Assembly: GCA_002353635.1 (NCBI GenBank)
Contig: DEKA01000022.1
Coordinates: 8,522-68,906 of the forward strand
Length of the DNA stretch: 60,385 nucleotides
Source: Lachnospiraceae bacterium UBA2734
GTDB taxonomy: Bacteria; Bacillota; Clostridia; Lachnospirales; Lachnospiraceae
Direction: 5' to 3'
Shown here: in pieces, positions 52,694 through 60,385 of the stretch
Numbering within the stretch: the first letter of the stretch is position 1
How the letters are laid out: every line of letters begins with the position of its first letter
Made by a program: the position numbers and the translations under genes
The notes under the pieces: model-generated
Told to the model about the DNA's origin: nothing
The model's input: only the letters and a program-made list of their open reading frames with translations
The model's database searches: none

Positions 52694-52864
52694 ATGATCA
52701 ATTTCGACGAAGAGATAAAAAAGTTTCATCCAAGCCTCGAGATCGAGGATGCGCAGCAGGCCATCTACAACCAGGATATGAAGGATATGGTGGATGTGAT
52801 GCTGCAGATGACAAGAGACGGCATTCTGGGCTCTGAGAGCAGCGCCCAGCATAAGACCAGATGA
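52694..52864 (+). CDS. Small acidic protein of unknown function
   Basis: A 56-aa protein, MINFDEEIKKFHPSLEIEDA then a helical, Asp/Met-rich segment (AIYNQDMKDMVDVMLQM). No membrane segment or signal peptide. ATG 52694 stands directly behind leader element copy D, whose GGGG is the only plausible ribosome binding site. It precedes the zinc-ribbon/TPR gene by 36 bases. The regular leader and coding-like composition make it a probable real gene; function unknown. Confidence 0.68.
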   Translation: MINFDEEIKKFHPSLEIEDAQQAIYNQDMKDMVDVMLQMTRDGILGSESSAQHKTR

Positions 52865-52900
52865 GACCGGCCCACGGCATTATTTTCATGAGGATAATGT

Positions 52901-54814
52901 ATGTATTGTTATAAATGCGGCTGTGAACTGAATAAGAGTGACCACTGCCCCAACTGCGGCGCGGATGTCGCAGCGTACAAGAGGATCATCTATACTTCCA
53001 ACTATATGTACAATGAAGGACTGGAGAGAGCCAAGGTAAAGGATCTCTCCGGTGCGATCCTCTGCCTCAAGCAGAGTCTTTGGTGCAACAAGGACAACCT
53101 TGACGCCAGAAACCTTTTGGGTCTTGTCTACTACGAGATCGGCGAGGTCGTCGCCGCTTTCAGCGAGTGGGTGATCAGCCAGAACATCAACAATGACAGG
53201 CTTCACTACAAGAAGAACCTGGCAGACACCTATCTGAAGCAGTTCCAGGAGGGCTCACAGACGCTGGAGAATATTCATGCGTCCATTGAGCGCTACAACC
53301 ATGCACTGGAGTGTTGCTACACCGACAATCTCGATGTGGCTGCCCTGCAGCTGAAAAAGGTTCTGCAGCTCAATTCACATTATCTGCGCGCAAGACAGCT
53401 CCTTGCCCTTTTGTATATCGAGGACCAGCAGTGGGCGAGGGCGGACAGAGAGCTGCACAAATGTCTCCTTCTCGATGTCAACAACACCACTACTCTTCGC
53501 TACCTGGCTGAGGTCAACGCACACAAGAAGGCGGATCCGGAGGCGGCAGGTGCAGGAGCTCCCGCAGCTAAAGGGCGCAGAAAGAAAGACGGCGGCGTCA
53601 TCAAGTACACGGAAGATAATGAGATGATCATTCAGCCGGTCGGCGGCAAGCGCCCCGGCGTGGACGGCTTCCGTTTCCCTCAGGCGATCACAGGCGGCAT
53701 CATCGGCCTGATCGTAGGCGCAGCTGCCATTGCCTTCCTGATCATGCCTGCACGCGTGCAGGCGGTGCGCGCGCAGAGCGCCGAGGAGGTCCGTCAGGTC
53801 TCAGCGCAGCTCGACCAGAAGGATGCCACGATTTCAGACCTGCAGTCCAAGGTGGACAAGGCGGCCGACAAGGCATCGACAAAGAGTGATACCTCAAAGA
53901 CTTCCACAGCCAATGACAACGCACTGATGGCAGCCGCGGGGGCATATCTTACGGATGCGAAGGACACGGACAGCATCACGACGGCTTTCGATCCAATCGA
54001 TCCCGCAACGGCAAAGGACGGCGCGGGAGCAGGATTTACATCGCTCTATGATGCGCTCTTCCCGCTCGTTCGCTCCGATATGCTGGACAAGTATTATCTT
54101 GCAGGTGCAAAGGCGTATGAGGCCTCGACGCCGGATTATGCGACGACCATCAAAAACCTTGTGAAGGCACTGGAGTATGACGATGCCTCCAACCCGAGCC
54201 AGGCATATCCGCAGATGCTCTATTACCTTGGAGACTCCTATTATCAGAGTTATCAGGCGGCTGATTCCGACACGCAGAAGGGAGAGATGAAGGATTATCT
54301 TTCCAATGCGAAGGCTTATCTGCAGAAGCTCGTCAAGGACTATCCGAAGTCGGAGTATGTCCAGGATGCCAACAACATCCTGACGCAGATCCCGGATAAT
54401 GTAAAGGCAGCAGATATTTTTGCAGACGCAGACGATGCTGATACTGCGGACAGCGCATCCTCGGCAGATTCCTCATCGGATGCTTCCTCCGCAGGGTCCA
54501 CGAAGAAGACAGATTCTCAGACCAGCAATTCGGCTGCGCAGGCATCTTCTAACAATAATGCCTCGAACAGTGCTTCCGCTGCATCGTCTTCCCAGCAGAA
54601 TACGCAGCAGACGCAGAGCAGCACAGCGGCATCCAGCGCAAATGCCGGCCAGTCCCAGCAGACACAGGACGCAGCAGCCGCACAGGCAGCCGCCCAGCAG
54701 CAGGCTGAGGCGCAGATTGCCGCACAGGCACAGGCCAACTATGAGGCCGCTGGCATGACGCCCGAGCAGGCAGCCGCACAGGTACAGGCAGATCAGGCAG
54801 CAGGACTGTACTGA
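52901..54814 (+). CDS. Zinc-ribbon, TPR and coiled-coil membrane protein
   Basis: A 637-aa protein with parts on both sides of the membrane. CYKCGCELNKSDHCPNCG at the N-terminus is a four-cysteine zinc ribbon, followed by TPR-like repeats to about residue 210 (cytoplasmic), a single transmembrane segment at about 265-285 (IIGLIVGAAAIAFLIMPA), a coiled coil about 290-335, TPR-like helices about 395-500 outside, and a Ser/Ala/Gln/Asp-rich tail of about 130 residues rich in AQAQ and SSQQ. It lies upstream of an MBOAT gene. A scaffold for envelope assembly is possible, but no catalytic function is seen. Confidence 0.82.
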   Translation: MYCYKCGCELNKSDHCPNCGADVAAYKRIIYTSNYMYNEGLERAKVKDLSGAILCLKQSLWCNKDNLDARNLLGLVYYEIGEVVAAFSEWVISQNINNDRLHYKKNLADTYLKQFQEGSQTLENIHASIERYNHALECCYTDNLDVAALQLKKVLQLNSHYLRARQLLALLYIEDQQWARADRELHKCLLLDVNNTTTLRYLAEVNAHKKADPEAAGAGAPAAKGRRKKDGGVIKYTEDNEMIIQPVGGKRPGVDGFRFPQAITGGIIGLIVGAAAIAFLIMPARVQAVRAQSAEEVRQVSAQLDQKDATISDLQSKVDKAADKASTKSDTSKTSTANDNALMAAAGAYLTDAKDTDSITTAFDPIDPATAKDGAGAGFTSLYDALFPLVRSDMLDKYYLAGAKAYEASTPDYATTIKNLVKALEYDDASNPSQAYPQMLYYLGDSYYQSYQAADSDTQKGEMKDYLSNAKAYLQKLVKDYPKSEYVQDANNILTQIPDNVKAADIFADADDADTADSASSADSSSDASSAGSTKKTDSQTSNSAAQASSNNNASNSASAASSSQQNTQQTQSSTAASSANAGQSQQTQDAAAAQAAAQQQAEAQIAAQAQANYEAAGMTPEQAAAQVQADQAAGLY

Positions 54815-54940
54815 TTGACAGCCATGATGCGCAAATGCGCATATCCTGCCTGGCGGCACAGATACCCGCATTGGCAGTGCATCCATAAAAGGCAGGACCC
54901 TGTTCCTGCCGGACAGAGATAAGCAATCGCAACAGGAGGC

Positions 54941-54978
54941 GCCTCCGGCCGCAGCAATGCGTGCGGAGGCACTTTTTT
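54941..54978 (+). terminator. Terminator or attenuator before the second MBOAT gene
   Basis: GCCTCCG / CGGAGGC stem with an internal region, followed by TTTTTT; it ends 10 bases before the MBOAT start, so it either closes the upstream unit or attenuates the downstream one. A second hairpin GGCAGGA / TCCTGCC lies just upstream at about 54891-54910. Confidence 0.7.
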
Positions 54979-54988
54979 CGGGATAAAT

Positions 54989-56389
54989 ATGCACAACATC
55001 ATTGTTTTATCCAGCGCGCAGTTCCTTTTCAGGTTTCTGCCGCTGTTCCTCATTGTCTATTACCTTACCCCGGAGCAGTTCCGCAATGCTGTCCTCTTTA
55101 TGGGCAGTATTGTTTTCTATGCGGCCGGACAGCCGAAGGCAGTGCTGGTGCTCCTTGCGCTGACAGTGCTCAACTGGTACACAGGCAATGCCGTCTTCTC
55201 TGAAAATGTGAAAATCGTTCGCGGAAGGGCAGATGAGAAGACGCCCGTTCGCAAAAGAAGATACCTCATCGCGGCGGTCTCCATTGATGCCGCGGTGCTC
55301 GTCGCAGCCAAGGTGCTCGCTCTGAAGGTCAATTCAGCCTTTCTGCCGGTCGGGATGAGCTTCTATATTTTCAAAATGATCTCGTATCAGGCAGACATGT
55401 ATCATGAGGTAATCCGGCAGAGGCCCTGGTTTACGACGGCAGCAGCGTATTTTACAATGTTTCCGCAGGTGACGCAGGGCCCCATCAGCCGCTACAATGA
55501 CGGCTTTACAAGACGGGGCGAGGCCGGCAGGGAGTATTCCCTGGACCGCTTTGAGGACGGCCTCATCAATGTGACCATCGGCCTTTCCATGAAAATACTC
55601 CTGGCAGACCGCATCGGCATTCTCTGGAACGAGATCACAAAGATCGGCTACGACAGCATCTCGACGCCGCTTGCGTGGATGGGCGCCTACGGCTATACCT
55701 TTCAGCTCTTCTTCGACTTCTGGGGCTATTCCCTGATCGCGGCGGGCGTCACGCAGATGCTGGGCATGGATTTTGTCCTGAACTTCAATCACCCCTATGC
55801 GGCGAAGGGAATCGGCGACTTCTACCGCCGCTGGCACGCAACGCTCGGCAACTGGTTCCGCGACTACATCTACATTCCGATGGGCGGAAGCCGCGTCGGC
55901 ACCGCAAAGACGATCAGGAATCTCCTGGTTGTCTGGCTGATCACCGGTTTCTGGCACGGCGGTACAGTCAATTTCATTCTCTGGGGCCTTGTGCTGGGGC
56001 TGTTCATCGTGCTGGAGAAGTTCGTTCTGAAGGGAGCGATGCAGAAGGTTCCTGCCATCGGCCATCTTGCCGTGTGGATCATCATTCCGCTCACGTGGGT
56101 GATCTTTGCGATCACGGATCTGAAGAGTCTCGGCCTGTATTTCACGCGGCTGTTTCCGCTTGGCGGCACCTCCGGCAATGTGAATTCTGAGGACTACATT
56201 CATTACGCGAGAATTTACTGGCCGTTCTTCGCTGCGTCAGTCGTGCTGTGCATTCCCAAAGTGATGGAGCTGATCCAAAAGTACAGGAAGAGTGCCGTGA
56301 TGACGGTTGTCTTCGCGGTGCTGTTCTGGGTGTCGATGTACTATGGCGTGAATTCGAGCGCAAACGCATTCATGTATTTCTCGTTCTGA
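54989..56389 (+). CDS. MBOAT-family O-acyltransferase, second copy
   Basis: A 466-aa polytopic membrane protein: FLPVGMSFYIFKMISYQADM near 110, MFPQVTQGPISRYNDG near 155, GDFYRRWHATLGNWFRDYIY near 272 and GFWHGGTVNFILWGLVLG near 310 with the catalytic His. It is closer in plan to AlgI/PatA-type O-acetyltransferases than to DltB. The SGNH-domain gene that follows supplies the usual partner. The start (ATG 54989) is only 10 bases from the T-tract of the preceding hairpin, and GGATAAAT is a weak ribosome binding site. Confidence 0.92.
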   Translation: MHNIIVLSSAQFLFRFLPLFLIVYYLTPEQFRNAVLFMGSIVFYAAGQPKAVLVLLALTVLNWYTGNAVFSENVKIVRGRADEKTPVRKRRYLIAAVSIDAAVLVAAKVLALKVNSAFLPVGMSFYIFKMISYQADMYHEVIRQRPWFTTAAAYFTMFPQVTQGPISRYNDGFTRRGEAGREYSLDRFEDGLINVTIGLSMKILLADRIGILWNEITKIGYDSISTPLAWMGAYGYTFQLFFDFWGYSLIAAGVTQMLGMDFVLNFNHPYAAKGIGDFYRRWHATLGNWFRDYIYIPMGGSRVGTAKTIRNLLVVWLITGFWHGGTVNFILWGLVLGLFIVLEKFVLKGAMQKVPAIGHLAVWIIIPLTWVIFAITDLKSLGLYFTRLFPLGGTSGNVNSEDYIHYARIYWPFFAASVVLCIPKVMELIQKYRKSAVMTVVFAVLFWVSMYYGVNSSANAFMYFSF

Positions 56390-56458
56390 AAATAATACAA
56401 AAGGACGCTCATCCATGGGCGAGGTTCCCTTCGGCACGCTTCTGCGGGAGGTCCGCTT

Positions 56459-56583
56459 GGGCGGGACAGGAGTGCCTTCGGCCCGCTCTCGCTACATTGA
56501 CTTTCGTCGCGTTACTAAGCTCGAAAAGACCTCGCTAAGTAACGACGAAGTCAAAGTGCACTCAGGCACTTCCTGTCCCGCCC
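56459..56583 (+). repeat. Long inverted repeat between MBOAT and SGNH genes
   Basis: Outer arms GGGCGGGACAGGAGTGCC / GGCACTTCCTGTCCCGCCC (one bulge), then an asymmetric internal loop, then inner arms TTGACTTTCGTCGCGTTACT / AGTAACGACGAAGTCAA. The whole 125-base structure folds on itself and has no T-tract at its end. Confidence 0.8.
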
Positions 56584-56607
56584 TGCGCTGAGCGCATTGT
56601 CATTGTT

Positions 56608-57759
56608 ATGAAGAATATTAAGAAAATACCTTTACTGATAATAATCGCTGTGACAGCCGTCGTATTCACGATTGTGGGACTGATGGGCATGAACCGGGGC
56701 TACGCGGCCTATGCCGCGGATTTTCCGGGAATGCCGGCACTGTCCATGGTGATGCGGGGATTCCACGACGGCGTGACGCCCGTGGAGGCACTGGCGGCAA
56801 AAGCGAAGCCGGTGCAGGACAATGCCGGCTCACCGGATTCTGCGGATGCCGCGGAAGGTGCCACAGAGGCGCCTGCGGCAGCGGAGACAGCGGAGGAGGC
56901 TGCAGAGGCCGGCGGGACACAGGAGCAAAGTGTCTCTGCTGCAGACCTCAATATTCCGGACGGCGTGAACAGTCCGGTGGTCGACGCCGAGGACTTCGGC
57001 AACACGGACAAGAGAATGCTCGCACCGGCCGGCACTGTTTTCAAAAGAGAGACGTCGGGGCTTTTTGCACCGAACGGGACGTATTATTACCTGCAGTCGG
57101 TAGATGACAGCTATTTTGACGATGCGCTGTTTATCGGCGACTCACGCACGGACGGTCTGCACATTTACGGCAATATGGCGGGGAAGGCGGCATTTCTGTG
57201 CAAGGAATCCATGTCGGTCTTCCATATTTTTGATGAGAAGATGCCGTTCTTTGCAAAGGACAACACAAGCGTCGATTCCGAGGATGCACAGCAGATGCTC
57301 ATGACGGATGTGCTGAAGGAGAAGCAGTACCGCAAAATTTATGTGTCTGTGGGCGTCAATGAACTTGGCATGCCGACGACGGTTGAGTATTATAAGGCAT
57401 ATAAGAAGATGCTGGAGGAGATCCACAAGCTTCAGCCGGATGCTATCATCTATATCGAGGGCATCATGCACGTGACGGCCGAGTATGCGAGGTCCAGCAG
57501 CGTATTCACGAATACGAACATTGTGGAGAGGAATAATGCAATTGCCTCTCTTGCCAACGGCAGGGATATTTTCTATATCGATATGAATGACGAGGTCTGC
57601 GATGAGAATGGAAATCTTATCGCGTCCCTGTCCGGGGACGGCGTGCACCTGAAGGCAAGCGCATACGCCAAGTGGCATCAGTTCCTTCTTGACAACGCGA
57701 TCGTGCGCAATGAGAAGGATTGGAGCGGCGCGGGATCTGTGTCAGAGGGTACATCATGA
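56608..57759 (+). CDS. SGNH-domain extracellular hydrolase/acyltransferase
   Basis: A 383-aa protein with an N-terminal transmembrane segment (about 7-27), an Ala/Glu-rich low-complexity linker (about 70-110) and an SGNH/GDSL-type domain: FIGDSRTDGL (block I Ser), GVNELG (block III) and GDGVHLKASAY (block V Asp-His). It should act outside the cell with the upstream MBOAT protein as the esterase or acceptor-side transferase of an O-acetylation system. A long inverted repeat separates the two genes. Confidence 0.85.
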   Translation: MKNIKKIPLLIIIAVTAVVFTIVGLMGMNRGYAAYAADFPGMPALSMVMRGFHDGVTPVEALAAKAKPVQDNAGSPDSADAAEGATEAPAAAETAEEAAEAGGTQEQSVSAADLNIPDGVNSPVVDAEDFGNTDKRMLAPAGTVFKRETSGLFAPNGTYYYLQSVDDSYFDDALFIGDSRTDGLHIYGNMAGKAAFLCKESMSVFHIFDEKMPFFAKDNTSVDSEDAQQMLMTDVLKEKQYRKIYVSVGVNELGMPTTVEYYKAYKKMLEEIHKLQPDAIIYIEGIMHVTAEYARSSSVFTNTNIVERNNAIASLANGRDIFYIDMNDEVCDENGNLIASLSGDGVHLKASAYAKWHQFLLDNAIVRNEKDWSGAGSVSEGTS

Positions 57760-58001
57760 GAGAGATGGATTTTAAGATGGAGCGGCCGGGGCTTTTGCAT
57801 GAGGGGGATCATGTGACGGTTTCCGAGGGCGTACTCCCCAGTAACTATTACTATACGATCAATCCTTCCCTTGCCATGAGCGGCAACTATCCTTTCACGC
57901 AAAGACTTCTGGCAAGAGAGGGGACAGTTACAGCAGTGACAAAGAATGAGCGGGGGTATTACGTTAAGGTCAGATTCGAGGAGAAGGATCCGGCAAAATG
58001 A
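57756..58001 (+). CDS. Small protein of unknown function
   Basis: An 81-aa soluble protein: REMDFKMERPGLLHEGDHV, then a segment with SNYYYTINPSLAMSGNYPF, and AREGTVTAVTKNERGYYVKV suggesting a small beta-rich domain. ATG 57756 overlaps the stop of the SGNH gene (ATGA) and its own stop overlaps the start of the lipoprotein gene (ATGA), so all three are translationally coupled. I know the shape but not the function. Confidence 0.75.
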   Translation: MREMDFKMERPGLLHEGDHVTVSEGVLPSNYYYTINPSLAMSGNYPFTQRLLAREGTVTAVTKNERGYYVKVRFEEKDPAK

Positions 58002-59101
58002 AGAGAAAATGGGGCAGGAGCTTACGGGGAGCCGCCGCTGCCTGTGCATGCATGTGTCTTGCGCTGACAGCCTGCGGCAGCATTTCTCTTCCCTCTGCTG
58101 TAGGCAGCAGTGCTGTGCAGTCACAGGGGAGCAGTGGGAGCGGTGCAGCCGCAGCTATGAAGCTGCTGAAAAACAGGGACTATGAGGATGCACTGGCTGC
58201 CTATCAGAGTATTGTGAACGAGGGCGGCGCGAGTGAAGATGTGCTGCGCGGAATGGGCATCGCCTGCATGGGACTGGGTGACAATGAAGGGGCTGCAGAT
58301 GCCTTTGAGAAGGCGCTCTCCATGGCCGACATTGTGCCCGGGGACAAGGAAATCGACATCAACTATTACCTCGGGTCGGCGTACTACAAGCTGGGCCGGT
58401 ATGAGGATGCCAAAAAGGTTTACGATGCCATTCTGACCGTTCGCAGGAACGATCCCGATGCGCTTGTGATGCTGGGGACGGTCGAAATGGCACTCGGGGA
58501 TGAGTCATCCATGGTGAAGGACTACCGGAAGGCAGTGGATGAGGATCCGTCAGATGTCGACCGCATTGTGCAGGTTTTCCAGAAGATGCAGGAGAACGGC
58601 TATGCGGAGGAAGGCAGGAAGCTTCTGAAGGAGCTGCAGAGCGGTTCCACGTCCTACAGCGCCTATGATCTGGGGCGCCTTGCCTATTACTCCGGCGATT
58701 ATGAGACGGCGAGGGATTCACTGGAGAAGGTGAGAGACAGCGGCGGATACCAGTGTGCGATTCTTCTCGGGCAGACATATGAGGCACTCGGCGATTATAA
58801 CTACGCGGCCAATGTCTATCAGAAATACAACGAGAAGGACAGCACGCACGCTGAGGTCTACAACCAGCTGGGGCTTTGCTATATCAGGATGGGAAAATAC
58901 GATGATGCCCTTAAAGCCTTCCAAAAAGGATTGGACATCGGAAGCGATGAGATGAAGCAGAGCCTGACGTTCAATGAGATTGTGGCGACGGAATACACAG
59001 GGGATTTTGAAAAGGCAGCGTCTCTGATGAAGGACTACATTGCGGCCTACCCCGGTGACAAGAGCGCGGAGAGGGAGTACCAGTTCCTGCAGTCAAGGTG
59101 A
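57998..59101 (+). CDS. TPR-repeat lipoprotein
   Basis: A 367-aa lipoprotein: the signal peptide ends in LALTACGS, so Cys26 is the lipidated residue. After a Ser/Gly-rich linker the rest is an array of TPR-like helical pairs (YEDALAAYQSIV, AADAFEKALS, YEDAKKVYDAIL, YETARDSLEKV, YNYAANVYQKYN, YDDALKAFQKGL). It presumably holds the surface acylation machinery or other envelope proteins. Coupled by overlap to the 81-aa gene; no terminator is seen right after it. Confidence 0.88.
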   Translation: MKRKWGRSLRGAAAACACMCLALTACGSISLPSAVGSSAVQSQGSSGSGAAAAMKLLKNRDYEDALAAYQSIVNEGGASEDVLRGMGIACMGLGDNEGAADAFEKALSMADIVPGDKEIDINYYLGSAYYKLGRYEDAKKVYDAILTVRRNDPDALVMLGTVEMALGDESSMVKDYRKAVDEDPSDVDRIVQVFQKMQENGYAEEGRKLLKELQSGSTSYSAYDLGRLAYYSGDYETARDSLEKVRDSGGYQCAILLGQTYEALGDYNYAANVYQKYNEKDSTHAEVYNQLGLCYIRMGKYDDALKAFQKGLDIGSDEMKQSLTFNEIVATEYTGDFEKAASLMKDYIAAYPGDKSAEREYQFLQSR

Positions 59102-59130
59102 TGGGTGTGAAGCACCGTGAAAAATCGCAG

Positions 59131-59184
59131 CTGTTCAGCTCCGCATCCCGAATTTACGACTTTTCGAAGGGTGCTGAACAGTTA
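59131..59184 (-). repeat. Palindromic intergenic element, copy 3 (reverse)
   Basis: 54 bases; on the minus strand it reads TAACTGTTCAGCACCCTTCG ... AATTCGGGATGCGGAGCTGAACAG, with the same ends as copies 1 and 2. It ends 10 bases before the pyrF -35. Confidence 0.78.
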
Positions 59185-59193
59185 CAAAAAACC

Positions 59194-59221
59194 TTGCCAG
59201 TGCAGGATTAAGTGCTATACT
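59194..59221 (+). promoter_or_regulatory. pyrF: pyrF promoter
   Basis: TTGCCA (59194-59199), 16-base spacer, TATACT (59216-59221). The leader is about 160 bases. Confidence 0.7.
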
Positions 59222-59241
59222 ACGCGTGTTACGTAATTTAT

Positions 59242-59288
59242 GCCGGAGAGGCAGGATAGCCCGAAAGAGACGATAGCCCGAAAGAGAC
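59242..59288 (+). promoter_or_regulatory. PyrR-like RNA site and 17-base tandem duplication in the pyrF leader
   Basis: GCCGGAGAGGC at about 59242-59252 fits the CCNGNGAGG terminal loop of PyrR binding sites. It is followed by two exact copies of a 17-mer starting GATAGCCCGAAAGAGAC (59255-59271 and 59272-59288). Confidence 0.45.
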
Positions 59289-59289
59289 G

Positions 59290-59387
59290 CCGATACGTTA
59301 TTTTCAAGCGCAGAATCGGTGCTGATGCACTGGCCGCCGCATCCGGCAAAACCGCCCGCGCGGATTTTGCTTCAGCGAGGTATACCG
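59290..59387 (+). repeat. Leader element copy E (5' region of pyrF)
   Basis: Copy of the dispersed leader: CCGATACGTTATTTTCAA, GGCCGCCGCATCCGGC, AAAACCGC/GCGCGGATTTTGCTTCA, then GAGG 8 bases before ATG 59388. It lacks the second GTGCCGC hairpin. Confidence 0.75.
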
Positions 59388-60326
59388 ATGATATCTGAAC
59401 TGGTCAAAAAAATCAAAGAAAAGAATGCACCCGTCGTGGTCGGGCTTGACCCGAACATGAAGTTCATTCCGGAGGCGATTGTAAGGGACGCAGCCAGGGA
59501 GCACAGAGAGCTCCTGTTCGCGGATGATGAGCTCGTCATTGCCGCGGAGTCCGTATGGCGCTTCAACAAGGAAATAATCGATGCCGTACAGGATCTTGTG
59601 CCGGCTGTGAAACCGCAGATCGCCATGTATGAGCAGTTCGGAACACCCGGACTTGTGACGTACTGGAGAACGGTCAACTATGCGCATGAGAAGGGGCTTC
59701 TTGTCATTGGCGATATCAAGCGCGGAGATATCGGCTCGACCTCTGAGGCGTATGCGAGGGCGCACATCGGCAAGGTGAAGGTGAACGGACATGACCTTCG
59801 CGTCTTCGATGAGGACTTTGCGACAGTGAATCCCTACATGGGAGTCGACAGCGTGAAGCCGTTTATTGATGTGTGCAATGAGAACAACAGAGGCATTTTC
59901 GTGCTCGTCAAGACATCCAATCCGTCAAGCGCGGACTTCCAGGATGTGCGCATGCAGGATGGACGTCCTCTGTATGAGCTGGTCGGAGAGAAGGTCCGTG
60001 AATGGGGTGAATCCTCCATGGACGGCGAATACAGCAATGTAGGCGCCGTCATCGGTGCAACCTATCCCGAACAGGCTAAGGATCTGCGCGCACTGATGCC
60101 GCACACGTTTATTCTTGCGCCCGGATACGGCGCACAGGGCGCGACGGCAAAGGATCTGTCGGGATTCTTCAACAGCGACGGAACCGGCGCGATTGTGAAC
60201 TCCTCCCGAGGCATTATCGCCGCCTATACGAAGGAGCGGTACAGCAGATACGGCGCTGAGGGCTTCGCCGATGCGGCAAGAGCAGCAGCCATTGATATGA
60301 TTGAGGATCTTCGCAGTGTTCTTTGA
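59388..60326 (+). CDS. pyrF: Orotidine 5'-phosphate decarboxylase
   Basis: Last step of UMP synthesis. The 312-aa protein is of the longer type: VVGLDPNMKF at the start, GDIKRGDIGST near 112 (catalytic Lys-Asp motif), and LAPGYGAQGATAKDLSGFF near 245. ATG 59388 is preceded by GAGG of leader element copy E; the frame extends to 59319 but that is leader sequence. A new leader copy begins right after the gene, so more genes of the same unit may follow. Confidence 0.96.
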   Translation: MISELVKKIKEKNAPVVVGLDPNMKFIPEAIVRDAAREHRELLFADDELVIAAESVWRFNKEIIDAVQDLVPAVKPQIAMYEQFGTPGLVTYWRTVNYAHEKGLLVIGDIKRGDIGSTSEAYARAHIGKVKVNGHDLRVFDEDFATVNPYMGVDSVKPFIDVCNENNRGIFVLVKTSNPSSADFQDVRMQDGRPLYELVGEKVREWGESSMDGEYSNVGAVIGATYPEQAKDLRALMPHTFILAPGYGAQGATAKDLSGFFNSDGTGAIVNSSRGIIAAYTKERYSRYGAEGFADAARAAAIDMIEDLRSVL

Positions 60327-60350
60327 CAGAGGCACTGAAAGTGAGTTTGA

Positions 60351-60385
60351 AAATGACGCCGATACGTCATTTTCAAACCGCAGCA
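60351..60385 (+). repeat. Leader element copy F (cut by window end)
   Basis: GTTTGAAAATGACG-CCGATA-CGTCATTTTCAAAC, a perfect 14-base-pair hairpin (from about 60348), then CCGCAGCA, the start of the same element as copies C-E. The rest lies outside the window. Confidence 0.65.

Noticed and set aside
1..60385. CRISPR array, prophage, insertion sequence or tRNA genes
   Set aside because: No regularly spaced identical repeats, transposase, integrase, phage structural genes or cloverleaf sequences were seen.

Overview
The window looks like chromosomal DNA of a GC-rich member of the Clostridia, most likely Lachnospiraceae. The protein repertoire and start signals (AGGAGG-type ribosome binding sites, sigma-A promoters, U-tract terminators) fit this group, as do several lineage-typical proteins: a Tet(M)-like GTPase with a NYN tail, a DUF5672 glycosyltransferase and a eukaryotic-type UDP-sugar pyrophosphorylase. 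This is inference from gene content; no 16S rRNA or other decisive marker is present. I saw no tRNA, rRNA, insertion sequence, prophage or CRISPR array.

Region 1 (1-20444) is one long plus-strand exopolysaccharide/capsule locus: an asparagine synthase, three GT11 fucosyltransferase-type proteins (one fused to a GT2 domain), DUF5672, GT17, a GT2-polymerase (Wzy-like) fusion, the initiating polyprenyl-phosphate sugar phosphotransferase, two GT4 and two more GT2 enzymes, a pyruvyl transferase, a Wzx-type flippase and a GH105-like hydrolase. It therefore encodes initiation, elongation, decoration, flipping and polymerisation of a probably fucosylated, pyruvylated Wzx/Wzy polymer. Region 2 (20500-24650) carries trpS, a UTP-sugar-1-phosphate uridylyltransferase and galE (nucleotide-sugar supply). 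Region 3 (24650-36200) has an HtrA protease, an AI-2E-type exporter, purC on the minus strand, the Tet-like/NYN fusion, rlmD and a 785-base intergenic stretch that contains a strong small-RNA candidate. Region 4 (34700-42000) has a sugar isomerase, a phosphoesterase, a HAD phosphatase translationally coupled to a small alarmone synthetase, an OmpR-type two-component system and a secreted SASA-type esterase.

Region 5 (42100-49810) has a MATE transporter and a divergent Dlt-like surface-modification locus: MBOAT plus SGNH partner on the minus strand; adenylation enzyme, PLP decarboxylase and carrier protein on the plus strand. The decarboxylase is not part of a classical dlt operon and suggests that something other than D-alanine is attached. 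Region 6 (49900-59100) has valS, a 56-aa protein, a zinc-ribbon/TPR membrane protein, a second MBOAT with an SGNH partner, an 81-aa protein and a TPR lipoprotein. Region 7 is pyrF with a structured leader.

The signals the genes do not explain are mostly regulatory. (a) htrA and the small-RNA candidate share an almost superimposable promoter: TCACA boxes at identical spacing, then the -10, then an identical 12-base block; the RNA has a C-rich anti-Shine-Dalgarno stretch. (b) A dispersed multi-hairpin leader that supplies the ribosome binding site occurs before at least five unrelated genes. (c) A second palindromic element of 54-80 bases recurs three times. (d) A 125-base long inverted repeat and a 65-68-base tandem repeat lie between genes. 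(e) Many enzymes here carry low-complexity hydrophilic insertions. All functions are read from sequence and family knowledge; no search was run.
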